Shown: positions 1-8,998 of the stretch, in pieces
How the letters are laid out: each line of letters starts with the position of its first letter
How positions within the stretch are numbered: position 1 is the stretch's first letter
Assembly (NCBI GenBank): GCA_040220855.1
Contig: JAVJVZ010000060.1
Span: 40,017 to 104,016 of the forward strand
Length of the DNA: 64,000 bases
From: JACKNG01 sp040220855
GTDB lineage: Bacteria; Pseudomonadota; Gammaproteobacteria; Ga0077536
Direction of reading: 5' to 3'
Notes under the pieces: model-generated
Databases searched by the model: none
What the model was told of the DNA's origin: nothing
Seen by the model: the letters and a program-made list of their open reading frames with translations, nothing else
Program-made: the position numbers and the translations under genes

Positions 1-160
1 GCATGTCGTGAGCGTCGAAGCGCGGCCCCGACAGGGCGAAGAACAGCTCGCCCGCGCGCAGGCTGCGCGTATCGGTGCTGACCCCGGCGAAGCGCGCGTC
101 GGCGCCGCGCAGTGGTGCGTCGAGCACCCGGGCCGCCTGGGCCAGTGGCAGCGCGATCAC
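1..160 (-). CDS. murF: UDP-N-acetylmuramoyl-tripeptide--D-alanyl-D-alanine ligase, N-terminal part
   Basis: Only the first 53 codons lie in the window; the gene continues past the left edge. MurF adds D-Ala-D-Ala to the UDP-MurNAc tripeptide in the cytoplasm, the last soluble step before MraY. The visible peptide contains GVSTDTRSLRAGELFFAL, the Mur-ligase N-terminal signature that binds the uracil part of the substrate. The GTG start overlaps the murE stop as GTGA, so the two are probably translationally coupled. Identification rests on this motif and on position directly after murE, as in the standard dcw cluster. Confidence 0.85.
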   Translation of the reverse strand, partial: MIALPLAQAARVLDAPLRGADARFAGVSTDTRSLRAGELFFALSGPRFDAHDM

Positions 161-1659
161 CGTCCGCCTCCCTGGCACGCGCGCCGGACCTGCTCGCGAT
201 CGCTGAATGGCTGCAGGCGACCGCCGAGTTCCTGCGTGGTTTCGTGGCCCTTGCCCGCGACCAGCACGATGTCACCCGCTCCGGCCGCGGCGATGGCCTG
301 GTGAATCGCCTCTGCGCGGTCCTCGATGACGCGCGCGCGGACGGGTTCGCGCATACCGGCAAGAATCTCCGCTGCGATGTCGGCAGTACGCTCGCTGCGC
401 GGGTTGTCGCTGGTGACGACGACGACATCCGCGCCTCCCTCGGCGCAGGCCCCCATCAGGGGCCGCTTGCCGCGGTCCCGGTCCCCGCCGCAACCGAACA
501 CCACGTGCAGGCGTCGCGGAGCGAGCTCGCGCAAGGTGGCGAGCACCGCTGCGAGGCTTTCCGGGGTGTGGGCATAGTCGATGAACACGGCCGCCCCGGA
601 CGCGCTCTCGCCGCAATGCTCGAGACGTCCCGGTACCGCCTCGAGCCGGCCGAGCGTCGCGCCGATGATCGGCAGCTCGTGACCAGCCGTGACGAGCAGG
701 CCCGCGATGACGAGCAGGTTGTCGACGTTGAAACGGCCAATCAGGCGGCTGGCGACGGGCACGCGAGCGTCACCGTCGACGAGTTCGAAACGCAGGCCCG
801 TGGCGTCGAGTTCGATGGCTCGCGCGACCAGGTCGGCCTGGCCGCGCTGCGCGCCATGCCCATGGCCGGACGAAGTTGTCACCAGCGGTAGACGCGGCGC
901 CAGCGCCGTGGCGAGGCCAGCGCCGAACGGGTCATCCACGTTGATCACCGCCGCGTCGACGTCGGGCAGTTCGAACAGGCGTCGCTTGGCGGCTCCATAA
1001 CCTGCCATGTCCCCGTGGTAATCGAGGTGATCGCGGCCGAGATTGGTGAATGCGGCGCCACGAATGCGCACACCGTCGAGACGCCCCTGGTCGAGCGCGT
1101 GTGACGAGGCCTCGAGCGTCGCGGCGCGCGCACCGCGCGCACGCAGACGTGCCAGCCAGCGATTGATGGTGATGACGTCGGGCGTGGTGTTGGGGTTGGG
1201 CTCGAGTGCGTCGAGTGGCCCGGCGCCGAGGGTGCCGATGTAACCTGCCTGCCCGTCGAGCAGCACCAACGCCTGCGCGGCCAGGTGTGCCACCGTGGTC
1301 TTGCCGTTGGTGCCGGTCACCGCGAACACGCGCACGCTGGCCGACGGCGTGTCGTACAGGCGATTGGCCAGCGCGCCGAGGTGTTGGCGCAAGCCCGACA
1401 CGTGAATGATCGGGACGCCACCGGGTGCACGTGCATCCACCTGCTCGGTGAGAATGGCCACCGCGCCCCGCGCGACCGCGTCCCCGGCGAAGCGCATGCC
1501 ATCGTCACGGCTGCCGCGCAATGCGACGAAGCAGCAACCGGCGCCGACCGCGCGGCTGTCGAGCGCGAGATCGCTCACCGTGCAGTCATCCTCCACGGGC
1601 ACGGCATGAAAGCCGTCGAGCAACTCGGACAGGCGCATGGCACTGGCGATGGCACTCAT
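157..1659 (-). CDS. murE: UDP-N-acetylmuramoyl-L-alanyl-D-glutamate--2,6-diaminopimelate ligase
   Basis: MurE adds the third residue of the peptidoglycan stem peptide, using ATP. The P-loop GTNGKTT lies at about residues 116-122, and a DNPR motif at about 418-421 is the known signature of enzymes that add meso-diaminopimelate rather than lysine. KGHETTQ follows near the C-terminus. The 500-residue length is typical. I chose the ATG at 1659 because it overlaps the ftsI stop as ATGA; an in-frame upstream start at 1707 would add 16 unlikely residues inside ftsI. Transcribed leftward in the mraZ-rsmH-ftsL-ftsI-murE-murF operon. Confidence 0.96.
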   Translation of the reverse strand: MSAIASAMRLSELLDGFHAVPVEDDCTVSDLALDSRAVGAGCCFVALRGSRDDGMRFAGDAVARGAVAILTEQVDARAPGGVPIIHVSGLRQHLGALANRLYDTPSASVRVFAVTGTNGKTTVAHLAAQALVLLDGQAGYIGTLGAGPLDALEPNPNTTPDVITINRWLARLRARGARAATLEASSHALDQGRLDGVRIRGAAFTNLGRDHLDYHGDMAGYGAAKRRLFELPDVDAAVINVDDPFGAGLATALAPRLPLVTTSSGHGHGAQRGQADLVARAIELDATGLRFELVDGDARVPVASRLIGRFNVDNLLVIAGLLVTAGHELPIIGATLGRLEAVPGRLEHCGESASGAAVFIDYAHTPESLAAVLATLRELAPRRLHVVFGCGGDRDRGKRPLMGACAEGGADVVVVTSDNPRSERTADIAAEILAGMREPVRARVIEDRAEAIHQAIAAAGAGDIVLVAGKGHETTQELGGRLQPFSDREQVRRACQGGGR

Positions 1660-3398
1660 CGTTCGGCCTTCCCCGTGTGCGCCGCGGAAGCGTTGCCGGC
1701 CAGCCACACCGTGGGGGCGGGCTGCTCGCCGAGGGCATCAGGCGGGATGTTGAGTATGCGCGTCGCCTCGCGCATCACGGTGGCGAAGATCGGCGCAGCC
1801 ACCAGTCCTCCGAAGTGCTCGCCACCCTGCGGCTCGTCGATCACGATGACTGCGACCAGGCGCGGATTGCGCGCCGGAATCATGCCGGCGAACAGCGACA
1901 GGTAACGATGCTCCGCATAACCGGAGTCGACCGACTTGTGCACGGTACCGGTCTTGCCTGCCGCAGAGTAACCGGGTACCGCGGCGCGCTGCGCGGTACC
2001 GCGCAACACCACCTGCTCCATCATGCGGCGCACGGTGCGCGCGGTATCGGCGGTAATGACGCGCTCGCGTGCGAGCGGCTCCGCACGCCGCACGATGCTC
2101 AACGGCATCAGCCAGCCATCGTTGGCGAGCACGCTGTAGGCGCGTGCGAGCTGCACCGCGGTGACCGACAGACCGTAACCGAATGCCAGCGTGGCATGCT
2201 CGATGTCGCTCCAGTTGGCATAGTCGTTGAGACGGCCGTAGGTCTCGCCGGGCAGCGCGGCGTCGGTCAGGGTTCCGAAGCCGAAGCGCCGCAAGCCATG
2301 CCACATGGTCTCGGCCTCGAGCGAGAGCGCAATCTTGGCGACGCCGACGTTACTCGACTTCTCGATCACCCCGGCGACATCGAGCGTGCCGAAGTTACGG
2401 ATGTCACGCACCGTGTTGCGGCCGACCTTGAAGAAGCCGGGGCCGGTCTCGATCACGGTGTCGGCCGCGTAGTCACCGCTCTCGAGGGCGACGGCAACGG
2501 TGAACGGCTTGATCGTCGAACCCGGCTCGAACAGGTCGGTCACCGCGCGATTGCGGTAGTGCGACACCTTGCGATCGGCACGGTTGTTCGGGTTGTACGC
2601 CGGCTGGTTGACCAGCGCGACGATTTCGCCGCTGTGCGGATCGACGATGACCATCGAGCCGGCGCGCGCCCGCTCGGCGTGGACGGCGTTCTTCAGCGCG
2701 CGATAGGCGACATACTGCACGCGCTCGTCGATGCTCAGGACGATGTCCTCGCCCGGTCGGATCGCGCGCAGACGCTCGACGTCCTCCACCACGCGCCCAA
2801 GGCGATCCTTGATTACGCGGCGCAGGCCCGGCTGCCCGCGCAGGCGATTGTCGAAAGCGAGCTCGACGCCTTCCTGTCCATGGTCATCGACGTTGGTGAA
2901 GCCGAGCACGTGTGCTGCCACCTCGCCGGCCGGGTAATAGCGGCGATACTCCTGCTGCAGCCCGACACCGGCGAGACCCAGTGCGCGGATGGCAGCGCCC
3001 TCGTCCGGTGTCAGGTGGCGGCGCAGGTAGACGAACTGCCGATCGAGGCGCGGCAGCACCAAGGTCTCGAGCTGCGCCACGGAGACGTTGAGCGTCTCCG
3101 CCAGCTCACCCCAGCGGTCGCGGTCGGTGAGGAAGTCGGCCGGCTTGATCCAGGCCGATTGCGTCGGCGTACTGATGGCAAGCGGTTCGCCGTTACGGTC
3201 GAGCAACATGCCGCGGTCGGCATGGATCTGGTCAGTGCGCAAGTAACGGGCATCGCCGTGATGCTGCAGGAACTCGCTCTCGTGCAGTTGCAGCTCGATG
3301 GCGCGGCCGACCAGCGCTGCTGCGCCAAGTACGAACACGCCGACCACCAGTCGGCGGCGCAGTTTGAGCTCGCGGCTCGCGCGCCGACGCCCGCTCAT
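1656..3398 (-). CDS. ftsI: Peptidoglycan D,D-transpeptidase FtsI (PBP3)
   Basis: Septum-specific transpeptidase of the divisome, held in the inner membrane by one N-terminal helix (about residues 17-35, VVGVFVLGAAALVG) after a basic stretch. The three penicillin-binding motifs are present: STIK at 294-297 with catalytic Ser294, SSN at 348-350 and KTG at 482-484. Between the helix and the catalytic domain is the class B PBP dimerisation domain, opening at DRGMLLDRNGEPLA. At 580 residues it is normal length. It overlaps ftsL by ATGA upstream and murE downstream. Confidence 0.97.
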   Translation of the reverse strand: MSGRRRASRELKLRRRLVVGVFVLGAAALVGRAIELQLHESEFLQHHGDARYLRTDQIHADRGMLLDRNGEPLAISTPTQSAWIKPADFLTDRDRWGELAETLNVSVAQLETLVLPRLDRQFVYLRRHLTPDEGAAIRALGLAGVGLQQEYRRYYPAGEVAAHVLGFTNVDDHGQEGVELAFDNRLRGQPGLRRVIKDRLGRVVEDVERLRAIRPGEDIVLSIDERVQYVAYRALKNAVHAERARAGSMVIVDPHSGEIVALVNQPAYNPNNRADRKVSHYRNRAVTDLFEPGSTIKPFTVAVALESGDYAADTVIETGPGFFKVGRNTVRDIRNFGTLDVAGVIEKSSNVGVAKIALSLEAETMWHGLRRFGFGTLTDAALPGETYGRLNDYANWSDIEHATLAFGYGLSVTAVQLARAYSVLANDGWLMPLSIVRRAEPLARERVITADTARTVRRMMEQVVLRGTAQRAAVPGYSAAGKTGTVHKSVDSGYAEHRYLSLFAGMIPARNPRLVAVIVIDEPQGGEHFGGLVAAPIFATVMREATRILNIPPDALGEQPAPTVWLAGNASAAHTGKAER

Positions 3399-3658
3399 CG
3401 CAGTTCAACCACGTGGTCGGGCGCCGGTGTCGTCATGCCGAGCTGGTCCCGCGCAGCCGTCTCGATGCGCGCATGCGTCGCCCAGGTTGCCTGTTCGAGC
3501 AGCAGCTGGCCCCATTCCTGGTCGAGCTGCTGCTGCGCATCGCGCAGCGCCTGCAGCTCGACGAACAGCTTGCGGCTCGCGTGACGATTGAGAACCAGCT
3601 CGACGGCCGACGCAAAGGCGCACAACCCGGCCAGGATGGCGACAGCGACGAGCTTCAC
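3395..3658 (-). CDS. ftsL: Cell division protein FtsL
   Basis: Small bitopic divisome protein of 87 residues. It has a short N-terminal membrane helix (residues 2-20, rich in Val, Ala and Leu) and then a periplasmic leucine-zipper-like coiled coil (about 30-65), the known interaction surface for FtsB and FtsQ. Sequence conservation in this family is poor, so the call rests on size, topology and position between rsmH and ftsI with four-base overlaps on both sides. Confidence 0.9.
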   Translation of the reverse strand: MKLVAVAILAGLCAFASAVELVLNRHASRKLFVELQALRDAQQQLDQEWGQLLLEQATWATHARIETAARDQLGMTTPAPDHVVELR

Positions 3659-4581
3659 GCGAGGCGCTCCAAGGCGCGCAATCGCGCGCTGCGCGCACGC
3701 GGGTTGGCCGCGCGCTCTGCGGCGCCGGCCATACGCGGTTTTCGCATCACCTCGGCGAAGGTCGGCGTCGGCAGGATGCCGCGACGTGCGGCCTCTCGGT
3801 GTGCCATGTCATGCGCATGGAAGCGCTGTTTGACGATACGGTCCTCCAATGAATGGAAGGCAATCACGAGCAACCGTCCACCCACCGCGAGCAGCTCGAG
3901 GGCGCTGTCGAGGAGACGCTCGATCTCCCCGAGCTCGTCGTTGATGCGGATGCGAATGCCCTGGAAGGTACGCGTGGCCGGATCGATACGGCCGCTACCA
4001 CGGCCGATCGCGGCGCTGACCAGGGCGGCCAGCTCGAACGTGGTGGCAAGTGGCCGGCTGGTGCGCGTCTCGACTATGCGGCGTGCGATGCGTCGCGAGT
4101 GGCGTTCCTCGCCGTAACGCCACAACACGTCGGCGATGTCCTGCTCATCGGCCGTGGCCAACCATTGTGCGGCGGAGATCCCTGATGTCGGATCCATGCG
4201 CATGTCGAGCGGGCCATCGTGACGAAAGCTGAAACCGCGCGCCGGGTCGTCCACCTGCGGCGACGAGATGCCGAGGTCGACCAGCAACCCGGCGACGCGG
4301 CCGCGCAAGTCGGAGAGTTGCTCGGCAAGCCCGGAAAATGCACCGCGTTGCACGCTCACACGGGGATCGGCCGCGGCGAGGGCATCGGCCACCGCGAGGG
4401 CCTCGGGATCGCGATCGCAGACCACCAGGCGCCCGGCAGCGCCGAGTCGCGCCAGGATGGCGCGCGCGTGGCCGCCGCGACCGAAGGTCGCGTCGACGTA
4501 GATCCCGGCAGGCTGTACGTTCATGAGATCGACAACCTCGTCGAGCAGGACCGGGACGTGGGCGACACCGGTCGTGCTCAC
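3655..4581 (-). CDS. rsmH: 16S rRNA (cytosine(1402)-N(4))-methyltransferase
   Basis: RsmH (MraW) N4-methylates C1402 in the decoding centre of 16S rRNA using S-adenosylmethionine. The first residues read HVPVLLDEVV, followed by DATFGRGGHA, the SAM-binding motif of the family; LVDLGISSPQVD and FHSLEDRIVK further in are also family signatures. The GTG start overlaps the mraZ stop as GTGA, giving a 308-residue protein of normal length. Its partner RsmI, which 2'-O-methylates the same nucleotide, is encoded at 5795-6682. Confidence 0.95.
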   Translation of the reverse strand: MSTTGVAHVPVLLDEVVDLMNVQPAGIYVDATFGRGGHARAILARLGAAGRLVVCDRDPEALAVADALAAADPRVSVQRGAFSGLAEQLSDLRGRVAGLLVDLGISSPQVDDPARGFSFRHDGPLDMRMDPTSGISAAQWLATADEQDIADVLWRYGEERHSRRIARRIVETRTSRPLATTFELAALVSAAIGRGSGRIDPATRTFQGIRIRINDELGEIERLLDSALELLAVGGRLLVIAFHSLEDRIVKQRFHAHDMAHREAARRGILPTPTFAEVMRKPRMAGAAERAANPRARSARLRALERLA

Positions 4582-5036
4582 AGCGCCAGTGATTCGAGCG
4601 CCGACGACGGCGCGTTGCCGTCGGCGCTGACGTCCTCCAGCCAGTCGTCGCGCTCCGTGCGCCAGCGTGCGGCGTCCCAGATCTCGATCTTGTTGCCCTG
4701 GCCGAGCAGCACGACCTGCTTGTCGAGCTCGGCGATCTCGCGCAATTCCTGTGGCAGCAGGATGCGACCCTGGCCGTCGCAACTGAGATCCGTGGCGTAG
4801 CCGCGCATCATCTGCTTGGTACGTCGGCTCTGCTTGTCGAAGTCCGACAGGCCGGAGAGCTTGGCCTCGATGAGCTGCCATTCGGCCAGCGGGTAGAGCC
4901 ACAGGCAGCGGTCCCAGGGGTTGAGGGTCATGACCAGTGCACGGCTGTCGCACGCCGCGAGCATTTCGCGGAAGCGCACGGGCACGGCCAAGCGACCCTT
5001 GACGTCGAGATTGACGGTCGTGATCCCCCGGAACAT
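4578..5036 (-). CDS. mraZ: Transcriptional regulator MraZ
   Basis: First gene of the dcw cluster. MraZ is a DNA-binding protein with two AbrB/SpoVT-like beta-barrel repeats that represses its own operon. The N-terminal repeat reads NLDVKGRLAVPVRFRE and the second reads CDGQGRILLPQELRE, the duplicated DxxGR(L/I) signature. The C-terminal tail is longer than in E. coli and rich in Ser, Ala and Asp. Upstream are a sigma-70-type promoter and 10-bp-spaced TGG repeats that fit a MraZ operator, so autoregulation is likely. Confidence 0.95.
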   Translation of the reverse strand: MFRGITTVNLDVKGRLAVPVRFREMLAACDSRALVMTLNPWDRCLWLYPLAEWQLIEAKLSGLSDFDKQSRRTKQMMRGYATDLSCDGQGRILLPQELREIAELDKQVVLLGQGNKIEIWDAARWRTERDDWLEDVSADGNAPSSALESLAL

Positions 5037-5115
5037 GCGTGTGCTCGGGATCCGTTCAGCGGTGCGTGCCCGCGAGCGTGCCGGGCGGTCGGTTCAGGGC
5101 CGCTGAATTACGAGG

Positions 5116-5140
5116 ATCCACTTTTCCCCACTAATCACCA
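5116..5140 (-). promoter_or_regulatory. Predicted MraZ operator: three TGG repeats with a 10-bp period
   Basis: On the minus strand three TGG units (TGGTG, TGGGG and TGGAT) start at 5140, 5130 and 5120, each separated by five bases. Known MraZ binding sites are TGGG-type direct repeats with 5-nt spacers just after the promoter, and these match in spacing and position. They begin a few bases after the predicted transcription start, so bound MraZ would block initiation. Confidence 0.7.
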
Positions 5141-5149
5141 CAAGTGGGA

Positions 5150-5179
5150 ACTATAAGAAGCGCGGTGGAAAAGTGTCAA
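5150..5179 (-). promoter_or_regulatory. Sigma-70-type promoter of the mraZ operon
   Basis: Minus strand TTGACA (5179-5174), an 18-bp spacer, then TATAGT (5155-5150). Both hexamers are close to consensus. The predicted start is near 5143, which leaves a leader of about 105 bases that holds the MraZ repeats. The rest of the 5037-5372 gap shows no gene and is noticeably more AT-rich than its surroundings. Confidence 0.7.
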
Positions 5180-5372
5180 GGAATTTGCCGGGATTGGCTC
5201 ACGAAATCTTGCTTTAGTTACAGTGACTTAGGCCAAGTGCCCAGAGATGTATGTGAGCGATCACTTACTTGATTCACGAAAGATCGAAAAAAATCATTAC
5301 GCTAGCTTTGAATGCTCATATCGATTCGAAGTTTGGGAGCCCTGGCACTCGATTCGCGCCGGACACGGAAGC

Positions 5373-5766
5373 GGAAGGCAAGCCGGCCTGTAAGCCGGGT
5401 TCTGTGTTGCTGCAAAGCAGCACGGTGATCATTCATCTGCGATCCGCGTCACCACGGACCTCGAGCGACCTACCCGGAAACTCGTGCGGACCACACTGAC
5501 CCGCCTGACGGCGGTACGTTTCCCTATTTGGTCTTGCTCCGGATGGGGTTTACCCTGCCACCGGCGTTGGCCGGCGCGGTGCGCTCTTACCGCACCTTTT
5601 CACCCTTACCGCGCCGCGTGGGCGTGGCGGTATATTTTCTGTGGCACTTTCCGTGGGCTCACGCCCCCCAGGCGTTACCTGGCATCCCGTCCTGCGGAGC
5701 CCGGACTTTCCTCCCCCGCGCCGCCACTGGCGGGTACGGGAGCGATCACCCGGCCGACTTGCCGCC
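5373..5766 (-). ncRNA. rnpB: RNase P RNA (bacterial class A)
   Basis: Catalytic RNA of RNase P, which matures tRNA 5' ends. Reading the minus strand, the conserved block GAGGAAAGTCCGGGCTCC lies near 5723-5700. The 3' part has the conserved ACAGAACCCGGCTTA segment near 5407-5390. The two ends form P1: GGCAAGTCGGCC (5763-5752) pairs with GGCCGGCTTGCC (5388-5377) with one G-U pair. About 390 nt is normal. The exact ends are inferred from P1. The placement between rsmI and mraZ is familiar from Pseudomonas-like genomes. Confidence 0.95.
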
Positions 5767-5794
5767 GGTAGTGTGCGGCGCGGCGCGGCGCATT

Positions 5795-6682
5795 TCAATC
5801 GGCGTCGCCGAGTTCGAGCGCGCGCTTGTAGATGGCATTGCGCCGGCCGCCGGTAAGCGCAGTCGCGAGGCGCACCGCGGTCCGCCGGTCGGTCTCTGCG
5901 AGCAGTACGCGCAGCACGCGATCGAGCTCGCCGTCGGCCCGCGCCGCTTGCGCGGGCGCCCCGGCAACCATCACCACCATTTCGCCGCGCGTGGCCCAGG
6001 CATCCTCGTCGAGCTGGCCGGCCAGCTCCCCCAGGGTACCGCGGTAGAGGGTCTCGTAGCGCTTGGTCAGCTCGCGCGCGACGGCCGCTGGACGCGCCTC
6101 GCCGAATACCGCGAGCAGCGCCTGCAACGTCGCCCGCAGCCGGTGCGGTGCTTCGTAGAAGACGAGTGTGCGGGTCTCGACGGCGAGCGCGCCGAGCCGC
6201 GCGTCGCGGGCGCCGGCAGCGCTGGGCAGAAAGCCCTCGAACACGAAGCGGTCGGTTGGCAGGCCGCTGATACTGAGTGCTGCCACCAGCGCGCAGGGTC
6301 CCGGTACGACACGCACCGGAATACCGGCCTCGTGTGCGCTTGCGACCAGCACGTAGCCGGGATCCGAGATCAGCGGCGTACCGGCATCACTGACCAATGC
6401 GAAAGCAGCACCCTGCGCGACCATGCGCGCGACCAGTTCACCGGCCCTGCGTCGCTCGTTGTGCTCGTGCAGGGGCTCGAGCGGTGTCGCAATCGCGCAA
6501 TGCTCGAGCAGCCGCCGGCTGTGGCGCGTGTCTTCGCACAGGATGCGGTCGACGCCCGCCAGCACCGCCGCCGCGCGCGGTGAAAGATCGGCCAGGTTGC
6601 CGATCGGCGTCGCCACCACGTACAGCGCCGGGCGCTCGATTGACACCTCCTCGGGCGCCACTGATACTGGCTGTGTGTCCAC
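5795..6682 (-). CDS. rsmI: 16S rRNA (cytidine(1402)-2'-O)-methyltransferase
   Basis: Tetrapyrrole-methylase-fold enzyme that 2'-O-methylates C1402 of 16S rRNA. It starts its core with LYVVATPIGNLADLSPRA, followed by EDTRHSRRLLEH, SDAGTPLISDPGY and PGPCALVAALSISGLPTDRF, all RsmI signatures. The start is uncertain: I chose the GTG at 6682, which gives 18 residues before the core as in other members and 295 residues in total; an ATG at 6739 is also open. Either start overlaps the beginning of the divergent lpoA. It acts on the same nucleotide as RsmH. Confidence 0.92.
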   Translation of the reverse strand: MDTQPVSVAPEEVSIERPALYVVATPIGNLADLSPRAAAVLAGVDRILCEDTRHSRRLLEHCAIATPLEPLHEHNERRRAGELVARMVAQGAAFALVSDAGTPLISDPGYVLVASAHEAGIPVRVVPGPCALVAALSISGLPTDRFVFEGFLPSAAGARDARLGALAVETRTLVFYEAPHRLRATLQALLAVFGEARPAAVARELTKRYETLYRGTLGELAGQLDEDAWATRGEMVVMVAGAPAQAARADGELDRVLRVLLAETDRRTAVRLATALTGGRRNAIYKRALELGDAD

Positions 6683-8573
6683 CGCTCGCTCTGTCTTCAC
6701 CCGCCTGCGGGTTCTGGGTGCACTACTCGTTGCACTCATTACATGCGCCTGCGCACCGCAAGGCAACGTGCGCGACACGGCACCGGCACCGGCGCCCGAC
6801 CCACGAGCGCTGGCCAACGCGGACCTCGCCGCCGGCAACTACGCGGCGGCGGCGCGGGCGTACGAAACCCTGGCGATGGCAGCCAGTGGTACCGACGCCG
6901 TGCGCCTGCGCGCGATGGCTGCCCTCGCCTACCAGGAAGCCGGCGACCACGCCACCGCCGACGGGCTGCTCGGCCTGCTCGAGGGTACCACCGGCGCCGA
7001 CCAGGCGGTCGCCACTGCGCGCGCACGATCGCTCCTCCACGCGGGCGACGCCGCGGCCGCGGCACGTCTCGCCGGCGCCCTCGACACGACGCCACTCACG
7101 CCGTACCAGCATGGGGTGCACGCACGTACGCTGGGCGCCGCCGCGCTTACTACGGGCAACGCCGAGACCGCCGCAACCGCACTCGTCTCGGCGTGGCGCT
7201 ACCCGGTACCGGACAGTGCGCGCGAGGAACTCGCCGCAGCGACCTGGCGGGCGGTCTTCGCCCTGCCCGAGGCCATGCTGGATGCGCGCAAGAGCGCAGC
7301 CGGGGCGGCCAGCGAGGCGGGTTGGTACGACCTCGGGCTCACGGCGCGCCGCAACCTGCTCGATACCACCGCGCTGGCCGCAGCGACCGACGCGTGGCAA
7401 CAGACCTACCCCGGGCATCCGGCCGCCGCACTCGTCGAAAGTCTGCTCGAACGCTCCGAGGCGTTGGGAGTACGCCCGCGCAGCATTGCCCTGCTGTTAC
7501 CCTTCGAGGCCACCCTGCGCCCCGCTGCGCAAGCGGTCCGCGATGGCTTCCTGACGGCATGGTTCGGCGACGGCGACCTCGGCAGTCGACCTGCCGTGCG
7601 CGTCTACTCGACGGCTGATGCCGAGCTCGCGACCCTCGTCGACCAGGCACATGCCGATGGCGCCGAATTCATCGTCGGTCCGCTGCGCAAGGACCTGGTG
7701 GCGGAGCTGCGCGCGGACAGCGATCTCGCCGTCGGGGTACTCGCACTGAATGTCGTCGACGCCCCCGGTCTGGCACGTCCGGGCTTCTACCAGTTCGGTC
7801 TCACGCCCGAGGACGAGGCGGCGCAGGTCGCCGAGCACGCCGCCCGCCGCGGCAGCCGAGCCCTGCTGCTCGTGCCCGACAGCACCTGGGGCGAGCGTCT
7901 GGGACAGGCCTACGAAGCCGCCTGGTCGGCGGTCGGCGGCACCGTGTTGTCGCGCGTCGACTACAGCGAGAACACCGAAGGTTATGCTCGTGCGGTCCGC
8001 GAGGCCCTCGCCATCGATGCCAGCAAGGCGCGCGCGGTGGCACTGCGCGAACATCTCGACCTGCCGCTGCACTACGAACCGCGCCGCCGCGCGGACGCTG
8101 AACTCATCCTGCTCGCCGCGTTCCCCGGCAACGCCCGCCAGCTCATGCCGCAACTACGCTACTTCGGCGCCGGCGCCATGCCGGTATTTGCCACGTCGCA
8201 CGTCTATGGCGGCACGCGCGACGCCGAGGGCGATGTCGATCTCGACGGCATCGAGTTCGGCGACATGCCGTGGCTATTCGGCGCCGCGGACCCCGCCACT
8301 CGCGCCACGGTCGAGCGCCACTGGCAGCCGGCAGCGGCGACCATGGCGCGTCTGTATGCCTTCGGCATCGATGCCTACCGCGTGCTGCCCTACCTTGCCA
8401 AGCTGCGCCTGCAACCCGCCCTGCGCGTTCCTGGCGTCACCGGCGAACTGACCATGGACCGGCAAGGCGTCATGCATCGGAAGCTCACCTGGCTGCGCTT
8501 CGTCGGCGGCGTTCCACGGCGCGTCACCGACCTCTCGCCGGTCCCTCCGCATGATGTCCTCGCACACCAGTGA
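6675..8573 (+). CDS. lpoA: Penicillin-binding protein activator LpoA
   Basis: Outer-membrane lipoprotein that activates PBP1A from outside the peptidoglycan layer. From the GTG at 6675 the protein has an Arg-containing N-terminus, a hydrophobic signal segment (VLGALLVALI) and Cys candidates at LITCAC; the -1 residue Thr makes the lipobox imperfect. The N-terminal half is an alanine-rich TPR-like helical region and the C-terminal half a periplasmic-binding-protein-like fold starting at PRSIALLLPFEA. About 632 residues is near the family norm. It leads the lpoA-yraN-diaA-dolP operon, the order known from E. coli. Confidence 0.92.
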   Translation: MSTARSVFTRLRVLGALLVALITCACAPQGNVRDTAPAPAPDPRALANADLAAGNYAAAARAYETLAMAASGTDAVRLRAMAALAYQEAGDHATADGLLGLLEGTTGADQAVATARARSLLHAGDAAAAARLAGALDTTPLTPYQHGVHARTLGAAALTTGNAETAATALVSAWRYPVPDSAREELAAATWRAVFALPEAMLDARKSAAGAASEAGWYDLGLTARRNLLDTTALAAATDAWQQTYPGHPAAALVESLLERSEALGVRPRSIALLLPFEATLRPAAQAVRDGFLTAWFGDGDLGSRPAVRVYSTADAELATLVDQAHADGAEFIVGPLRKDLVAELRADSDLAVGVLALNVVDAPGLARPGFYQFGLTPEDEAAQVAEHAARRGSRALLLVPDSTWGERLGQAYEAAWSAVGGTVLSRVDYSENTEGYARAVREALAIDASKARAVALREHLDLPLHYEPRRRADAELILLAAFPGNARQLMPQLRYFGAGAMPVFATSHVYGGTRDAEGDVDLDGIEFGDMPWLFGAADPATRATVERHWQPAAATMARLYAFGIDAYRVLPYLAKLRLQPALRVPGVTGELTMDRQGVMHRKLTWLRFVGGVPRRVTDLSPVPPHDVLAHQ

Positions 8574-8937
8574 TGGTGATACTGCGCGAGCCATCGGCGC
8601 GCGCCTCGAGAAAACCGCCGAGCAGTACCTCAATGCGCGTGGCCTCGTCACGCTGTCGCGCAACCACCGCTGCCGTGGGGGCGAGATCGATCTCGTCATG
8701 CGCAGCGGCGAATGCATCGTCTTCGTGGAAGTTCGTTATCGCCGCTCCCGCGCTTTCGGTTCCGCCGCCGAGAGCGTCGACCGGCGCAAGCAGCAACGCG
8801 TCCTGCTGGCCGCCCGCCACTACCTCGCGCGTCATCGCCTGCACGATCGACAACCCTGCCGCTTCGATGTTCTCGCCATGCACGGACCGCACGAAGCACT
8901 CGAGGTCGACTGGATCGAGGGGGCGTTTTCTGCATAA
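8551..8937 (+). CDS. yraN: YraN family (UPF0102) endonuclease-like protein
   Basis: 128-residue member of UPF0102, a restriction-endonuclease-like fold of unknown cellular role. The core reads RGGEIDLVM and VFVEVRYR, which keeps the E-x-D and E-V-K/R-like acidic and basic positions of the PD-(D/E)XK superfamily. It begins inside the last 23 bases of lpoA, so translation is probably coupled. No function beyond family membership can be stated. Confidence 0.92.
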   Translation: MMSSHTSDGDTARAIGARLEKTAEQYLNARGLVTLSRNHRCRGGEIDLVMRSGECIVFVEVRYRRSRAFGSAAESVDRRKQQRVLLAARHYLARHRLHDRQPCRFDVLAMHGPHEALEVDWIEGAFSA

Positions 8938-8998
8938 TGCACGCCTCGCCCCGGCCCCCAGGCTGGCCCCGCCAGCCGCTCATCGAGTAGTTTCCAGC

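Noticed and set aside
1521..3584. 687-codon plus-strand open frame opposite ftsI
   Set aside because: Antisense shadow of a certain gene; composition is low-complexity Arg/His/Ala and no family pattern is seen.
5280..5340. Intrinsic terminator of rnpB near the T-run at 5288-5294 (minus strand)
   Set aside because: No convincing GC stem precedes the T-run.
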